A DNA stretch of 5,304 bases from Geodermatophilaceae bacterium (lineage in GTDB: Bacteria > Actinomycetota > Actinomycetes > Mycobacteriales > Geodermatophilaceae), in the NCBI GenBank assembly GCA_013696785.1, contig JACCXW010000145.1, positions 1-5,304 of the forward strand, read 5' to 3'. This document shows positions 1-5,304 of the stretch, piece after piece. The notes below the pieces were generated by a model that saw only the letters and a program-made list of their open reading frames with translations, ran no database searches and had not been told where the DNA came from. Made by a program: the position numbers and the translations under genes. Positions within the stretch are counted from its first letter, which is position 1, and every line of letters begins with the position of its first letter.

Positions 1-44
1 ACGCCGAGATCGGCGACGAGGAGCCGGGTCGGGAGCAGCAGTGA
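1..44 (+). CDS. dnaK: 3' end of a second dnaK (partial, C-terminal tail only)
   Basis: Reading from base 3, the plus strand encodes AEIGDEEPGREQQ followed by a TGA stop at 42-44. The incomplete preceding codon ends in AC, so it may be Asp. This resembles the acidic C-terminal tail of the complete DnaK in this window, which ends VDAEIVDEEQGDQK, and the DAE(I/V) tail common in actinobacterial DnaKs. The stop overlaps a GTG that opens a recognisable grpE, which is the normal dnaK-grpE order. Only 13 complete codons are visible, so identity rests on the tail motif plus the following gene. It is not a copy of the other dnaK: the tails differ at several residues and in length. The body of the gene lies left of the window. 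An unrelated acidic C-terminus is possible but less likely. Confidence 0.62.
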   Translation, partial: AEIGDEEPGREQQ

Positions 45-130
45 CCCCGGCAGCCGAGCGTCCCGAGACCGACGAGGAGGCGCCGCGCGTCGTAATCCGC
101 GACAAGCGGCGCATCGATCCGGTGACCGGA
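41..130 (+). pseudogene. grpE: grpE N-terminal fragment, broken at a palindromic junction
   Basis: The GTG at 41 overlaps the upstream dnaK stop as GTGA and has a GGAG Shine-Dalgarno at 32-35, five bases away. It reads MTPAAERPETDEEAPRVVIR and then DKRRIDPVTG. The stretch VVIRDKRRIDPVTG matches the conserved N-terminal signature of actinobacterial GrpE, the nucleotide-exchange factor that releases ADP from DnaK. After the Gly at 128-130 the homology stops. The frame stays open but reads the antisense of the opposing grpE and dnaK (SRRRLSRITT and onward), with no GrpE coiled coil or beta-domain. The copy is therefore truncated to about 30 of an expected roughly 180-230 codons. The open frame continuing to base 2122 is a by-product of GC-rich antisense sequence. 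Identity as grpE is fairly secure; whether the truncation is biological or a chimeric join is unresolved. Confidence 0.74.
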
Positions 131-177
131 TCGAGGCGGCGCTTGTCGCGGATCACGACGCGCGGTACCTCCTCCTC
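71..177. repeat. 53-bp inverted repeat where two grpE starts meet head-to-head
   Basis: The two arms, 71-123 and 125-177, are reverse complements around base 124 with six mismatches (47 of 53 pairs match by my count). The core 116-132, GATCCGGTGACCGGATC, is perfect apart from its central base. The mismatches behave like coding divergence. Two fall at synonymous third positions (94/154, 109/139). The others change Asp to Glu (73/175), Ala to Val (81-82/166-167) and Ile to Leu (113/135). So the inverted repeat consists of two related grpE coding segments in opposite orientation, not a conventional transcription terminator. Outside 71-177 the similarity vanishes quickly. Confidence 0.9.
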
Positions 178-210
178 CGAGTCGCGGCGGTCAGAGCCCG
201 GCTCGTTCAC
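118..210 (-). pseudogene. grpE: second grpE N-terminal fragment, opposite strand, broken at the same junction
   Basis: Starting from GTG at 210 the minus strand reads MNEPGSDRRDSEEEVPRVVI and then RDKRRLDPVTG, ending at base 118. It shares EE-x-PRVVIRDKRR-x-DPVTG with the plus-strand fragment, but its first ten residues are unrelated and it has Leu for Ile and Val for Ala. This is the grpE expected downstream of the complete dnaK (stop at 293), separated by 82 bases of repeats. An in-frame stop at 256-258 and no other start codon in between support the GTG at 210. No good Shine-Dalgarno precedes it. After Gly the frame runs antisense through the other grpE to the window edge without a stop and without GrpE homology. 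The fragment is 31 codons long and cannot give a functional GrpE. Confidence 0.72.
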
Positions 211-298
211 TTGGCACGCCGCATTCGCGGGCTGCTGTACACCTTGGCTCGCTCGCTACGCTCGCTCACTTGGCACGCCTCGCTACGCTCGCTCACTT
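201..298. repeat. Short direct repeats (AAGTGA-anchored) between dnaK and grpE
   Basis: On the minus strand, AAGTGAGCGAGCGTAGCGAG occurs exactly twice, at 298-279 and 271-252. A third, degenerate copy begins at 212-207 (AAGTGA, then ACGAG). The second and third copies are preceded by the same GGCGTGCC. On the plus strand, 201-220 and 260-279 match at 19 of 20 bases. The first copy contains the last codon and stop of dnaK, and the third contains the GTG start of grpE. The GCGAGCG-rich unit looks like a small dispersed or tandem repeat. It forms no convincing long hairpin, so I do not call it a terminator. The rest of the spacer (213-242) holds only a weak CCGC-GAAT-GCGG stem. Confidence 0.8.
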
Positions 299-2161
299 CT
301 GGTCGCCCTGCTCCTCGTCGACGATCTCGGCGTCGACGACGTCGTCGTCACTCGAACCGCCGGCCCCCGGCGTACCGTCCCCGCCCGTCGACTGGCCCGC
401 GCCGGCGTCCGGCTGGTCAGCAGCCTGCTGTGCGTACATCGCTCCGCCGATGTCCTGAGAGAGCTTGGCGACCTTCTCGTGCGCGGCCTTGATCGCGCTG
501 GTGTCGCTGCCTCCGAGGGCTCCGCGCAAGTCCGACAGCGCATCGGTCAGCTCGGTCTTGCCGTCGTCGGGGATCTTGTCGCCGTTCTCGGCCAAGAACT
601 TCTCGGTCTGGTACTGCAGGGACTCACCGACGTTGCGCGTCTCGGCGTCCTCGCGGCGCTGCTTGTCCTCCTCGGCGTGGGACTCCGCGTCGCGCATCAT
701 CCGCTCGATGTCGTCCTTGGGAAGGGCGGAGCCGCCGGTGATCGTCATGGACTGCTCGCGGCCGGTGCCCAGGTCCTTGGCGTTGACGTGCACGATGCCG
801 TTGGCGTCGATGTCGAAGGTCACCTCGATCTGGGGCACCCCGCGCGGCGCCGGCGGCAGGCCGGTCAGCTCGAACATGCCGAGCTTCTTGTTGTACGCCG
901 CCATCTCCCGCTCACCCTGGAAGACCTGGATCTGCACCGACGGCTGGTTGTCGTCAGCCGTGGTGAACGTCTCCGATCGCTTTGTGGGGATCGTGGTGTT
1001 GCGCTCGATCAGCCTTGTCATGATGCCGCCCTTGGTCTCGATCCCCAGGGACAGCGGCGTCACGTCGAGAAGCAGGACGTCCTTGACCTCACCCTTGAGC
1101 ACGCCGGCCTGCAGCGCGGCGCCGACGGCGACGACCTCGTCCGGGTTGACGCCCTTGTTCGGCTCCTTGCCGCCGGTCAGCTCACGGACCAAGTCACTGA
1201 CAGCGGGCATCCGGGTGGATCCACCGACGAGCACGACGTGGTCGATCTTGTCCACACCGATGCCGGCGTCGCGAACCGCCTGGTTGAACGGGGACTTGCA
1301 CCGCTCCAGCAGGTCCTGTGTCATCCGCTGGAACTCCGCGCGGGTCACGGTGATGTCCAGGTGCAGCGGGCCATCGGCGCCGGCAGTGATGTAGGGCAGG
1401 TTGATGCCGGTCGACTGCGAGCCCGACAGCTCGATCTTCGCCTTTTCGGCGGCTTCACGCAGCCGCTGCATCGCCAGCTTGTCCTTGGACAGGTCGATGC
1501 TGTTGTCGGCGTTGAACTTCTTGACCATGTGGTCGACCAGACGCTGGTCCCAGTCGTCACCACCGAGGTGGGTGTCACCGTGGGTGGACTTGACCTCGAC
1601 CACGCCATCGCCGATCTCCAACAGGGATACGTCGAACGTGCCGCCGCCGAGGTCGAAGACCAGGATGGTCTCCTCCTTCTCGCCCTTGTCCAACCCGTAG
1701 GCCAGCGCGGCGGCGGTCGGCTCGTTGACGATCCGCAGGACGTTCAGCCCGGCGATCTCACCGGCCTCCTTGGTCGCCTGCCGCTCCGCATCGGAGAAGT
1801 ACGCCGGAACGGTGATCACGGCGTCCACGACTGTGTCACCGAGGTAGGTTTCGGCGTCGCGCTTGAGCTTCTGCAAGACCCGGGCGCTGATCTCCTGCGG
1901 GGTGTACTTCTTGCCGTCGATGTCGATCGACCAATCGGTACCCATGTGCCGCTTGACCGACCGCACCGTGCGGTCGACGTTCGTGACGGCCTGGTTCTTC
2001 GCCGACTGCCCGACGAGTACCTCGCCGTTCTTCGCGAAGGCGACCACCGAGGGGGTGGTCCGGGCGCCCTCGGCGTTGGCGATGACCGCGGGCTCACCGC
2101 CTTCGAGGACAGCGACGACTGAGTTGGTGGTGCCGAGGTCGATGCCGACCGCTCGTGCCAT
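293..2161 (-). CDS. dnaK: DnaK, Hsp70 molecular chaperone (complete)
   Basis: This is the ATP-dependent cytosolic chaperone that binds exposed hydrophobic segments and works with DnaJ and GrpE. The 622-residue product has all Hsp70 landmarks: phosphate-1 loop GIDLGTTNS (6-14), the catalytic Lys at 70 (SVKRHMG), VPAYFSDAERQAT (118-130), IVNEPTAAALAYG (144-156), phosphate-2 DLGGGTFDVSLL (170-181), GDTHLGG with the Thr autophosphorylation position (195-201), the adenosine motif VVLVGGSTRMPAV (309-321), and the interdomain linker and start of the substrate domain VLLLDVTPLSLGIET (362-376). These are followed by the helical lid, a Gly/Ser/Asp-rich low-complexity stretch and the tail VDAEIVDEEQGDQK. 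It lacks the N-domain insertion of proteobacterial DnaK after about residue 75, as usual in Gram-positives. The ATG at 2161 has a weak Shine-Dalgarno (CAGG, 2171-2168). No frameshift or missing key residue is seen. Its stop lies inside a short repeat, and the downstream grpE is broken. Expression is probably HspR-controlled through the HAIR site upstream. Confidence 0.98.
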   Translation of the reverse strand: MARAVGIDLGTTNSVVAVLEGGEPAVIANAEGARTTPSVVAFAKNGEVLVGQSAKNQAVTNVDRTVRSVKRHMGTDWSIDIDGKKYTPQEISARVLQKLKRDAETYLGDTVVDAVITVPAYFSDAERQATKEAGEIAGLNVLRIVNEPTAAALAYGLDKGEKEETILVFDLGGGTFDVSLLEIGDGVVEVKSTHGDTHLGGDDWDQRLVDHMVKKFNADNSIDLSKDKLAMQRLREAAEKAKIELSGSQSTGINLPYITAGADGPLHLDITVTRAEFQRMTQDLLERCKSPFNQAVRDAGIGVDKIDHVVLVGGSTRMPAVSDLVRELTGGKEPNKGVNPDEVVAVGAALQAGVLKGEVKDVLLLDVTPLSLGIETKGGIMTRLIERNTTIPTKRSETFTTADDNQPSVQIQVFQGEREMAAYNKKLGMFELTGLPPAPRGVPQIEVTFDIDANGIVHVNAKDLGTGREQSMTITGGSALPKDDIERMMRDAESHAEEDKQRREDAETRNVGESLQYQTEKFLAENGDKIPDDGKTELTDALSDLRGALGGSDTSAIKAAHEKVAKLSQDIGGAMYAQQAADQPDAGAGQSTGGDGTPGAGGSSDDDVVDAEIVDEEQGDQK

Positions 2162-2227
2162 GAGTTACCTGCCCTTAGGAGACTGTTGGGATGACTGCGA
2201 CCCGTTCGTGGGCCGCAGCGCCGTACC

Positions 2228-2256
2228 ATCACATCACTTGAGTCGGGGAGACTCAA
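2228..2256 (-). promoter_or_regulatory. Probable dnaK promoter (-35 TTGAGT, -10 TGTGAT)
   Basis: On the minus strand TTGAGT (2256-2251) lies 17 bases upstream of TGTGAT (2233-2228), which matches four of six bases of TATAAT. This is optimal spacing for a housekeeping-sigma promoter. It would place the transcription start near 2221 and give a leader of about 60 bases before the dnaK ATG. The -35 box is one arm of the HAIR repeat, so bound repressor would block polymerase. Assigned by eye from consensus and spacing only. Confidence 0.55.
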
Positions 2257-2257
2257 C
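2237..2257. promoter_or_regulatory. HAIR element, HspR operator
   Basis: CTTGAGT, a 7-base spacer, then ACTCAAC matches the actinobacterial HAIR consensus CTTGAGT-N7-ACTCAAG at 13 of 14 positions. HspR, a MerR-type repressor usually encoded at the end of the dnaK-grpE-dnaJ operon, binds such sites and uses DnaK as co-repressor. Here the site overlaps the -35 region and spacer of the dnaK promoter, about 75-95 bases upstream of the dnaK ATG. It also lies about 65 bases upstream of the divergent GPP34 gene. hspR itself is not in the window. Confidence 0.88.
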
Positions 2258-2308
2258 TTCTGATGACCCAACGGGCACTGGTCACCGGATGTTCCCGCCG
2301 TCCGGCGC

Positions 2309-2314
2309 TACGGT
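2309..2314 (+). promoter_or_regulatory. Possible -10 box for a leaderless GPP34 transcript
   Basis: TACGGT fits the actinobacterial TANNNT -10 pattern and ends seven bases before the ATG at 2322. This is the spacing expected if transcription starts at the A of the start codon. No convincing -35 box and no strong Shine-Dalgarno are present, which fits a leaderless message but does not prove it. Confidence 0.3.
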
Positions 2315-2321
2315 GACGTGC

Positions 2322-3011
2322 ATGCTTGTCGCGGAGGATCTCCTGCTCCTGCTCACCGACGACGCGTCGGGGAAGTTCGCCGTGGACAGAACGGGAATGG
2401 ACCTTGCCCTGGCCGGAGCATGCGTACTGGAGCTAGCCGAGCAGGGCCGCGTCGGGGTTGCCGCCTCGGGCGAGGACGTCCGGCGCGGCCGGCTGGTGGT
2501 GCGCGACCCGACGCCGACCGGGAACGCGATACTCGATCTGGCCCTGCAGCGCTGCGTCGAGCGATCGGGCAAGAAGCCGCAGGACGTGTTGCCCAAGATC
2601 GCCAAGGGGCTGCGGGCCGGACTGTTGGACGGGCTGGCCGAGAAGGGCATCCTGCGCCAGGAGAAAGGGCGCGTCCTGGGACTGTTCCCGACCACCCGCT
2701 GGCCGGCAACGGACTCCCGGCACGAAGGCGAGGTCCGCGTCGGCCTGCAGAATGCGCTGGTCCACGGCACGACGCCCGACCCGCGCAGCGCATCTCTGGC
2801 CGCACTGCTGTCCGCGCTGAACGCCGCCCACAAGGTCGTCGAGAGTCCGGACAAACGGGCGGTGAAGCGTCGAGCGAAGGAGATCCGCGAGGGGCAGTGG
2901 GCTGCCGACGCCGTGGGTGCCGCGATCCAGGCGGTTCAAACCGCCATCAGCGCCGCCGTCATGACGTCGGTGATCGTCTCCTCCGCTGATTCCTCCGGCG
3001 GCTCGTCATGA
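2322..3011 (+). CDS. GPP34 family (Golgi phosphoprotein 3-like) protein
   Basis: The 229-residue product matches the GPP34/GOLPH3-Vps74 family as found in actinobacteria. In eukaryotes these proteins bind phosphatidylinositol-4-phosphate on Golgi membranes; the bacterial role is not established. Visible landmarks are the N-terminal MLVAEDLLLLLTDDASGKF (1-19), the helix LALAGACVLELAEQGRV (28-44), RRGRLVVRDPTPTGNAILD (54-72), GLRAGLLDGLAEKGILRQE (96-114), the hairpin-like RVLGLFPTTRWP (117-128), the signature DPRSASLAALLSALNAAHKV (153-172), and the basic RAVKRRAKEIREGQWAADAV (179-198) before a hydrophobic C-terminal helix (about 199-220). There is no signal peptide or clear transmembrane helix; it is probably cytosolic or peripheral on the membrane. 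The ATG at 2322 is chosen because family members begin M-L-(V/I)-AEDLLLLL. An in-frame GTG at 2313 and ATG at 2289 would add 3 or 11 residues. It is divergent from dnaK across 160 bases and lies 87 bases upstream of the Fe-S gene on the same strand. Confidence 0.9.
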   Translation: MLVAEDLLLLLTDDASGKFAVDRTGMDLALAGACVLELAEQGRVGVAASGEDVRRGRLVVRDPTPTGNAILDLALQRCVERSGKKPQDVLPKIAKGLRAGLLDGLAEKGILRQEKGRVLGLFPTTRWPATDSRHEGEVRVGLQNALVHGTTPDPRSASLAALLSALNAAHKVVESPDKRAVKRRAKEIREGQWAADAVGAAIQAVQTAISAAVMTSVIVSSADSSGGSS

Positions 3012-3060
3012 CCATGCGGCGGGCGCACCAGTGCCTCGTCCGCTGATCGCGGGCTCGGTC

Positions 3061-3066
3061 TAGGCT
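3061..3066 (+). promoter_or_regulatory. Probable -10 box for the EtfD-like gene
   Basis: TAGGCT fits the TANNNT pattern of actinobacterial housekeeping promoters and is followed by C-rich sequence. It would start transcription near 3073, about 25 bases upstream of the GTG. No good -35 is visible at 16-18 bases. The surrounding 87-base gap (3012-3098) shows no clear terminator after the GPP34 gene, so read-through is also possible. Confidence 0.45.
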
Positions 3067-3080
3067 CCGGGAACCGACGC

Positions 3081-3091
3081 GGAGGAGGAGG
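3081..3091 (+). promoter_or_regulatory. Strong Shine-Dalgarno fixing the EtfD-like start at 3099
   Basis: GGAGGAGGAGG ends seven bases before the GTG at 3099, giving near-perfect complementarity to the 16S rRNA 3' end in overlapping registers. It decides the start in favour of this GTG, after which the protein immediately enters a hydrophobic helix. Confidence 0.85.
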
Positions 3092-3098
3092 ACCGTCT

Positions 3099-5297
3099 GT
3101 GGCGCTGCGCCTGATTCTGGGCCTGGGAATGACGTTTGTCGCGCTCGCAGTCGCCGGCCGCCGGATCTGGTGGCTGACCAGGCTGATCCGTTCCGGTCAG
3201 CCGACGTCGGGACGCACGGACGACGCGGGCCGGAGGTTGCGCGCTCATCTGATCGAGGTGTTCGGCCAGCGCAAGCTGCTCAACTGGTCGGTCCCCGGGG
3301 TGGCGCACTTCCTGACGTTCTGGGGCTTCATCGTTCTTGCCCTGACGATCCTCGAGGCGTGGGGCGCCCTGTTCGACGCCGACTTCCACATCCCGCTGAT
3401 CGGCCGGTGGGCCGTGATCGGCTTCCTGGAGGACTTCTTCGCCGTTGCGGTCCTGGTGGGGCTGGCCACCTTCGCGGTCCTGCGGGTCAGGCAGGCACCG
3501 GCCCGGCAGCAGCGGGACTCCCGGTTCTACGGCTCGCACACCGGTCCGGCCTGGCTGATCCTCGCCATGATCAGCGCCGTCGTGGTCACACTGCTGCTGT
3601 ACCGGGCCGCGCAGGTGAATACGGGCGTCTTCCCGTTCGGCGACTCCTGGGCGCCGTTCGCCTCCCATGCGATTTCCATCCCGGTGGACGGCCTCGGCGA
3701 GACGGCGAACGAGGCGATCGAGACCATCTTCGTGCTCGCCAACATCGGGGTCATCCTGTCCTTTCTGGTGCTCGTCACGTACTCCAAGCACCTGCACATC
3801 GGGCTGGCGCCGGTCAATGTCACGACCAAGCGGTTGCCCGACGGCCTCGGCCCGCTGCTGCCGATGGAGTCCAACGGCGTCCCGATCAACTTCGAGGATC
3901 CCGACGAGGACGCGACTTTCGGCCGCGGAAAGGTCGAGGACTTCACGTGGAAGGGCATGCTCGACTTCGCGACCTGCACGGAATGCGGCCGCTGCCAGAG
4001 CCAGTGCCCGGCGTGGAACACCGGCAAGCCGCTGTCCCCGAAGCTCGTGATCATGGACCTGCGCGATCATCTCTTCGCGAAGGCGCCGTACATCCTCGGC
4101 GAGAAGGACACCCCGGAGAAGGTCCCTGACTTCATCGCCGAGACCGACGAACGGGCGCACTCGGTACCGGAGTCCGGCTACCCGCGCGTGATCGGATCAA
4201 ACGACCAGCAGGCGCACCGACCCCTCGTCGGTACGGCGGAGCAGGGCGGCGTCATCGACCCCGACGTGCTGTGGTCCTGCACGACCTGCGGCGCCTGTGT
4301 CGAGCAGTGCCCGGTCGACATCGAGCACGTCGACCACATCCTGGACATGCGCCGCTATCAGGTCCTGATCGAGTCCGCGTTCCCGTCCGAGGCCGGCGTC
4401 ATGCTGCGCAATCTGGAGAACAAGGGCAATCCGTGGGGGATGTCGGCGAAATCGCGCGAAGACTGGATGACTGGGCTGTCCTTCGACGTACGGAAGGTCG
4501 AAGGCGAGATCCCGGACGACGTGGAGTACCTGTTCTGGGTCGGCTGTGCAGGTGCCCTCGAGGACCGCGCGAAGAAGGTCACCCGGGCCGTGGCCGAGCT
4601 GCTCCACACCGCGGGCGTCGAGTTCGCCGTACTCGGTGCCGGCGAGACCTGTTCCGGGGATCCGGCTCGGCGGATGGGCAATGAGTTCGTCTTCCAGCAG
4701 CTCGGCCAGCAGAACGTCGAGACGCTGAACGCCGCCTTCGGATCGCGGACGACGAGGAAGATCGTCGCGACCTGCCCGCACTGCTTCAACTCCCTGGCCC
4801 GGGAGTACCCCCAGCTCGGCGGGGAGTACGACGTCGTGCACCACACCCAGCTGCTCGGACGCCTCATCGACGAGGGTCGGCTGGTCCCGGTCGAGCCGGT
4901 CGACGGCCTGGTGACCTATCACGACCCGTGCTATCTGGGGCGGCACAACAAGGTCTACACGCCCCCACGTGAGGTACTGGCAGCGGTCCAGGGCATCCGG
5001 ACGCAGGAGATGCACCGGTGCAAGGAACGCGGCTTCTGCTGCGGCGCCGGCGGTGCCCGGATGTGGATGGAGGAGAAGATCGGCAAGCGGATCAACGTCG
5101 AGCGCATCGACGAGGCGCTGTCCCTGGACCCCGACGTCGTCTCCACCGCCTGCCCGTACTGCATGGTCATGCTGTCCGACGCGGTGACGGCGAAGCAGCA
5201 GTCCGGCGAGGCCCGGGAGGACGTCGAGGTGCTGGACGTGGCCCAGATCCTGCGCCGCTCGCTGGCCACGCCGGCCCCGGCCCCCGTCGCGGACTGA
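3099..5297 (+). CDS. etfD: Membrane Fe-S oxidoreductase, EtfD-like (ETF:quinone reductase type)
   Basis: The 732-residue product fuses a NarI-like membrane domain to a cytosolic HdrD/GlpC-type Fe-S module. Hydrophobic segments lie at about 4-20, 66-90, 105-128, 149-170 and 207-227. Two 4Fe-4S motifs follow: CTECGRCQSQCP (C293, C296, C299, C303) and CTTCGACVEQCP (C394, C397, C400, C404). Two cysteine-rich CCG-type domains come next, the first with C483, C518 (ETCSGDPARRMG) and CPHC (559-562), the second with DPC611, CCG (647-649) and CPYC (685-688). The set is complete. His70 in the second helix and His190 are possible haem-b ligands, unproven. The architecture matches Mycobacterium tuberculosis Rv0338c (EtfD), reported to take electrons from EtfBA during acyl-CoA dehydrogenation to the menaquinone pool. 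It is shorter than that 882-residue protein, ending soon after the last domain in a Pro/Ala tail. No etfAB is nearby. The exact electron donor is inferred from the family; other Hdr-like menaquinone reductases share this layout. Confidence 0.88.
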   Translation: MALRLILGLGMTFVALAVAGRRIWWLTRLIRSGQPTSGRTDDAGRRLRAHLIEVFGQRKLLNWSVPGVAHFLTFWGFIVLALTILEAWGALFDADFHIPLIGRWAVIGFLEDFFAVAVLVGLATFAVLRVRQAPARQQRDSRFYGSHTGPAWLILAMISAVVVTLLLYRAAQVNTGVFPFGDSWAPFASHAISIPVDGLGETANEAIETIFVLANIGVILSFLVLVTYSKHLHIGLAPVNVTTKRLPDGLGPLLPMESNGVPINFEDPDEDATFGRGKVEDFTWKGMLDFATCTECGRCQSQCPAWNTGKPLSPKLVIMDLRDHLFAKAPYILGEKDTPEKVPDFIAETDERAHSVPESGYPRVIGSNDQQAHRPLVGTAEQGGVIDPDVLWSCTTCGACVEQCPVDIEHVDHILDMRRYQVLIESAFPSEAGVMLRNLENKGNPWGMSAKSREDWMTGLSFDVRKVEGEIPDDVEYLFWVGCAGALEDRAKKVTRAVAELLHTAGVEFAVLGAGETCSGDPARRMGNEFVFQQLGQQNVETLNAAFGSRTTRKIVATCPHCFNSLAREYPQLGGEYDVVHHTQLLGRLIDEGRLVPVEPVDGLVTYHDPCYLGRHNKVYTPPREVLAAVQGIRTQEMHRCKERGFCCGAGGARMWMEEKIGKRINVERIDEALSLDPDVVSTACPYCMVMLSDAVTAKQQSGEAREDVEVLDVAQILRRSLATPAPAPVAD

Positions 5298-5304
5298 GTG
5301 GCAG

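Noticed and set aside
243..298. Rho-independent terminator for dnaK, or CRISPR-like array
   Set aside because: The repeats are direct, with only two full copies and no unique spacers, and they form no strong stem followed by a U-tract.
41..2122. A 693-codon plus-strand open frame beginning at the real grpE GTG and running antisense through dnaK
   Set aside because: Only the first 30 codons have GrpE character. The rest is the antisense of dnaK and lacks family motifs; long antisense frames are expected opposite GC-rich genes with strong third-position bias.
2238..2266. Plus-strand promoter using the other HAIR arm (TTGAGT) as -35 for GPP34
   Set aside because: No acceptable -10 lies 16-18 bases downstream (TGATGA at 17); the TACGGT box near the start codon is a better candidate.
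1863..2321. Upstream extension of the GPP34 reading frame into dnaK
   Set aside because: The frame is open but overlaps dnaK antisense and the HAIR promoter region; GPP34 homology begins at the ATG at 2322.
3060..4160. A 366-codon minus-strand open frame opposite the EtfD-like gene
   Set aside because: It is Arg/Asp/Gly-rich antisense sequence with no recognisable domain, and it lies wholly opposite the 5' half of a clearly real membrane protein gene apart from its first bases.
5298..5304. GTGGCAG immediately after the EtfD-like stop as the start of a next gene
   Set aside because: Only seven bases remain, and no Shine-Dalgarno or coding pattern can be judged.

Overview
This window is high-GC DNA whose gene content points to an actinobacterium (Actinomycetota). 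The signs are a dnaK-grpE arrangement with a HAIR-type HspR operator, a GrpE N-terminus carrying the RDKRR-(I/L)-DP-x-TG signature, a bacterial GPP34-family protein, and an EtfD-like membrane Fe-S reductase. Genus cannot be judged from the sequence alone.

Layout. (1) Bases 1-130, plus strand: the last 13 complete codons of one dnaK, with its stop overlapping (GTGA) the start of a grpE. That grpE is readable for only about 30 codons. (2) Bases 118-210, minus strand: the N-terminal 31 codons of a second, slightly different grpE facing the first. The two meet head-to-head at a near-perfect palindrome centred on base 124, and neither continues into a GrpE body. (3) Bases 211-298: a short intergenic stretch with GC-rich direct repeats between the minus-strand dnaK and its grpE fragment. 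(4) Bases 293-2161, minus strand: a complete, intact dnaK (622 aa). (5) Bases 2162-2321: a divergent regulatory region with a HAIR inverted repeat (13 of 14 consensus bases) over a plausible dnaK promoter. (6) Bases 2322-3011, plus strand: a GPP34 (Golgi phosphoprotein 3-like) protein. (7) Bases 3099-5297, plus strand: a 732-aa membrane Fe-S oxidoreductase of the EtfD (Rv0338c) type, with its own probable -10 box and a strong Shine-Dalgarno.

How the parts relate. DnaK and GrpE are the Hsp70 chaperone and its nucleotide-exchange factor, normally co-transcribed under HspR control. The EtfD-like protein is expected to pass electrons from electron-transfer flavoprotein (fatty-acid beta-oxidation) to the quinone pool, and it is an independent unit that happens to be a neighbour. 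The GPP34 protein has no established bacterial role; its start lies about 65 bp from the HspR operator.

The most unusual point is the left end. Two non-identical dnaK-grpE junctions converge and both grpE genes break at the same palindromic 11-17 bp. This is either a chimeric join (assembly, amplification or library artefact, possibly between two genomes) or a real inverted rearrangement that has destroyed both grpE copies at this locus. The sequence alone cannot decide, but the break itself is directly visible. Apart from this I see no evidence of a new system.
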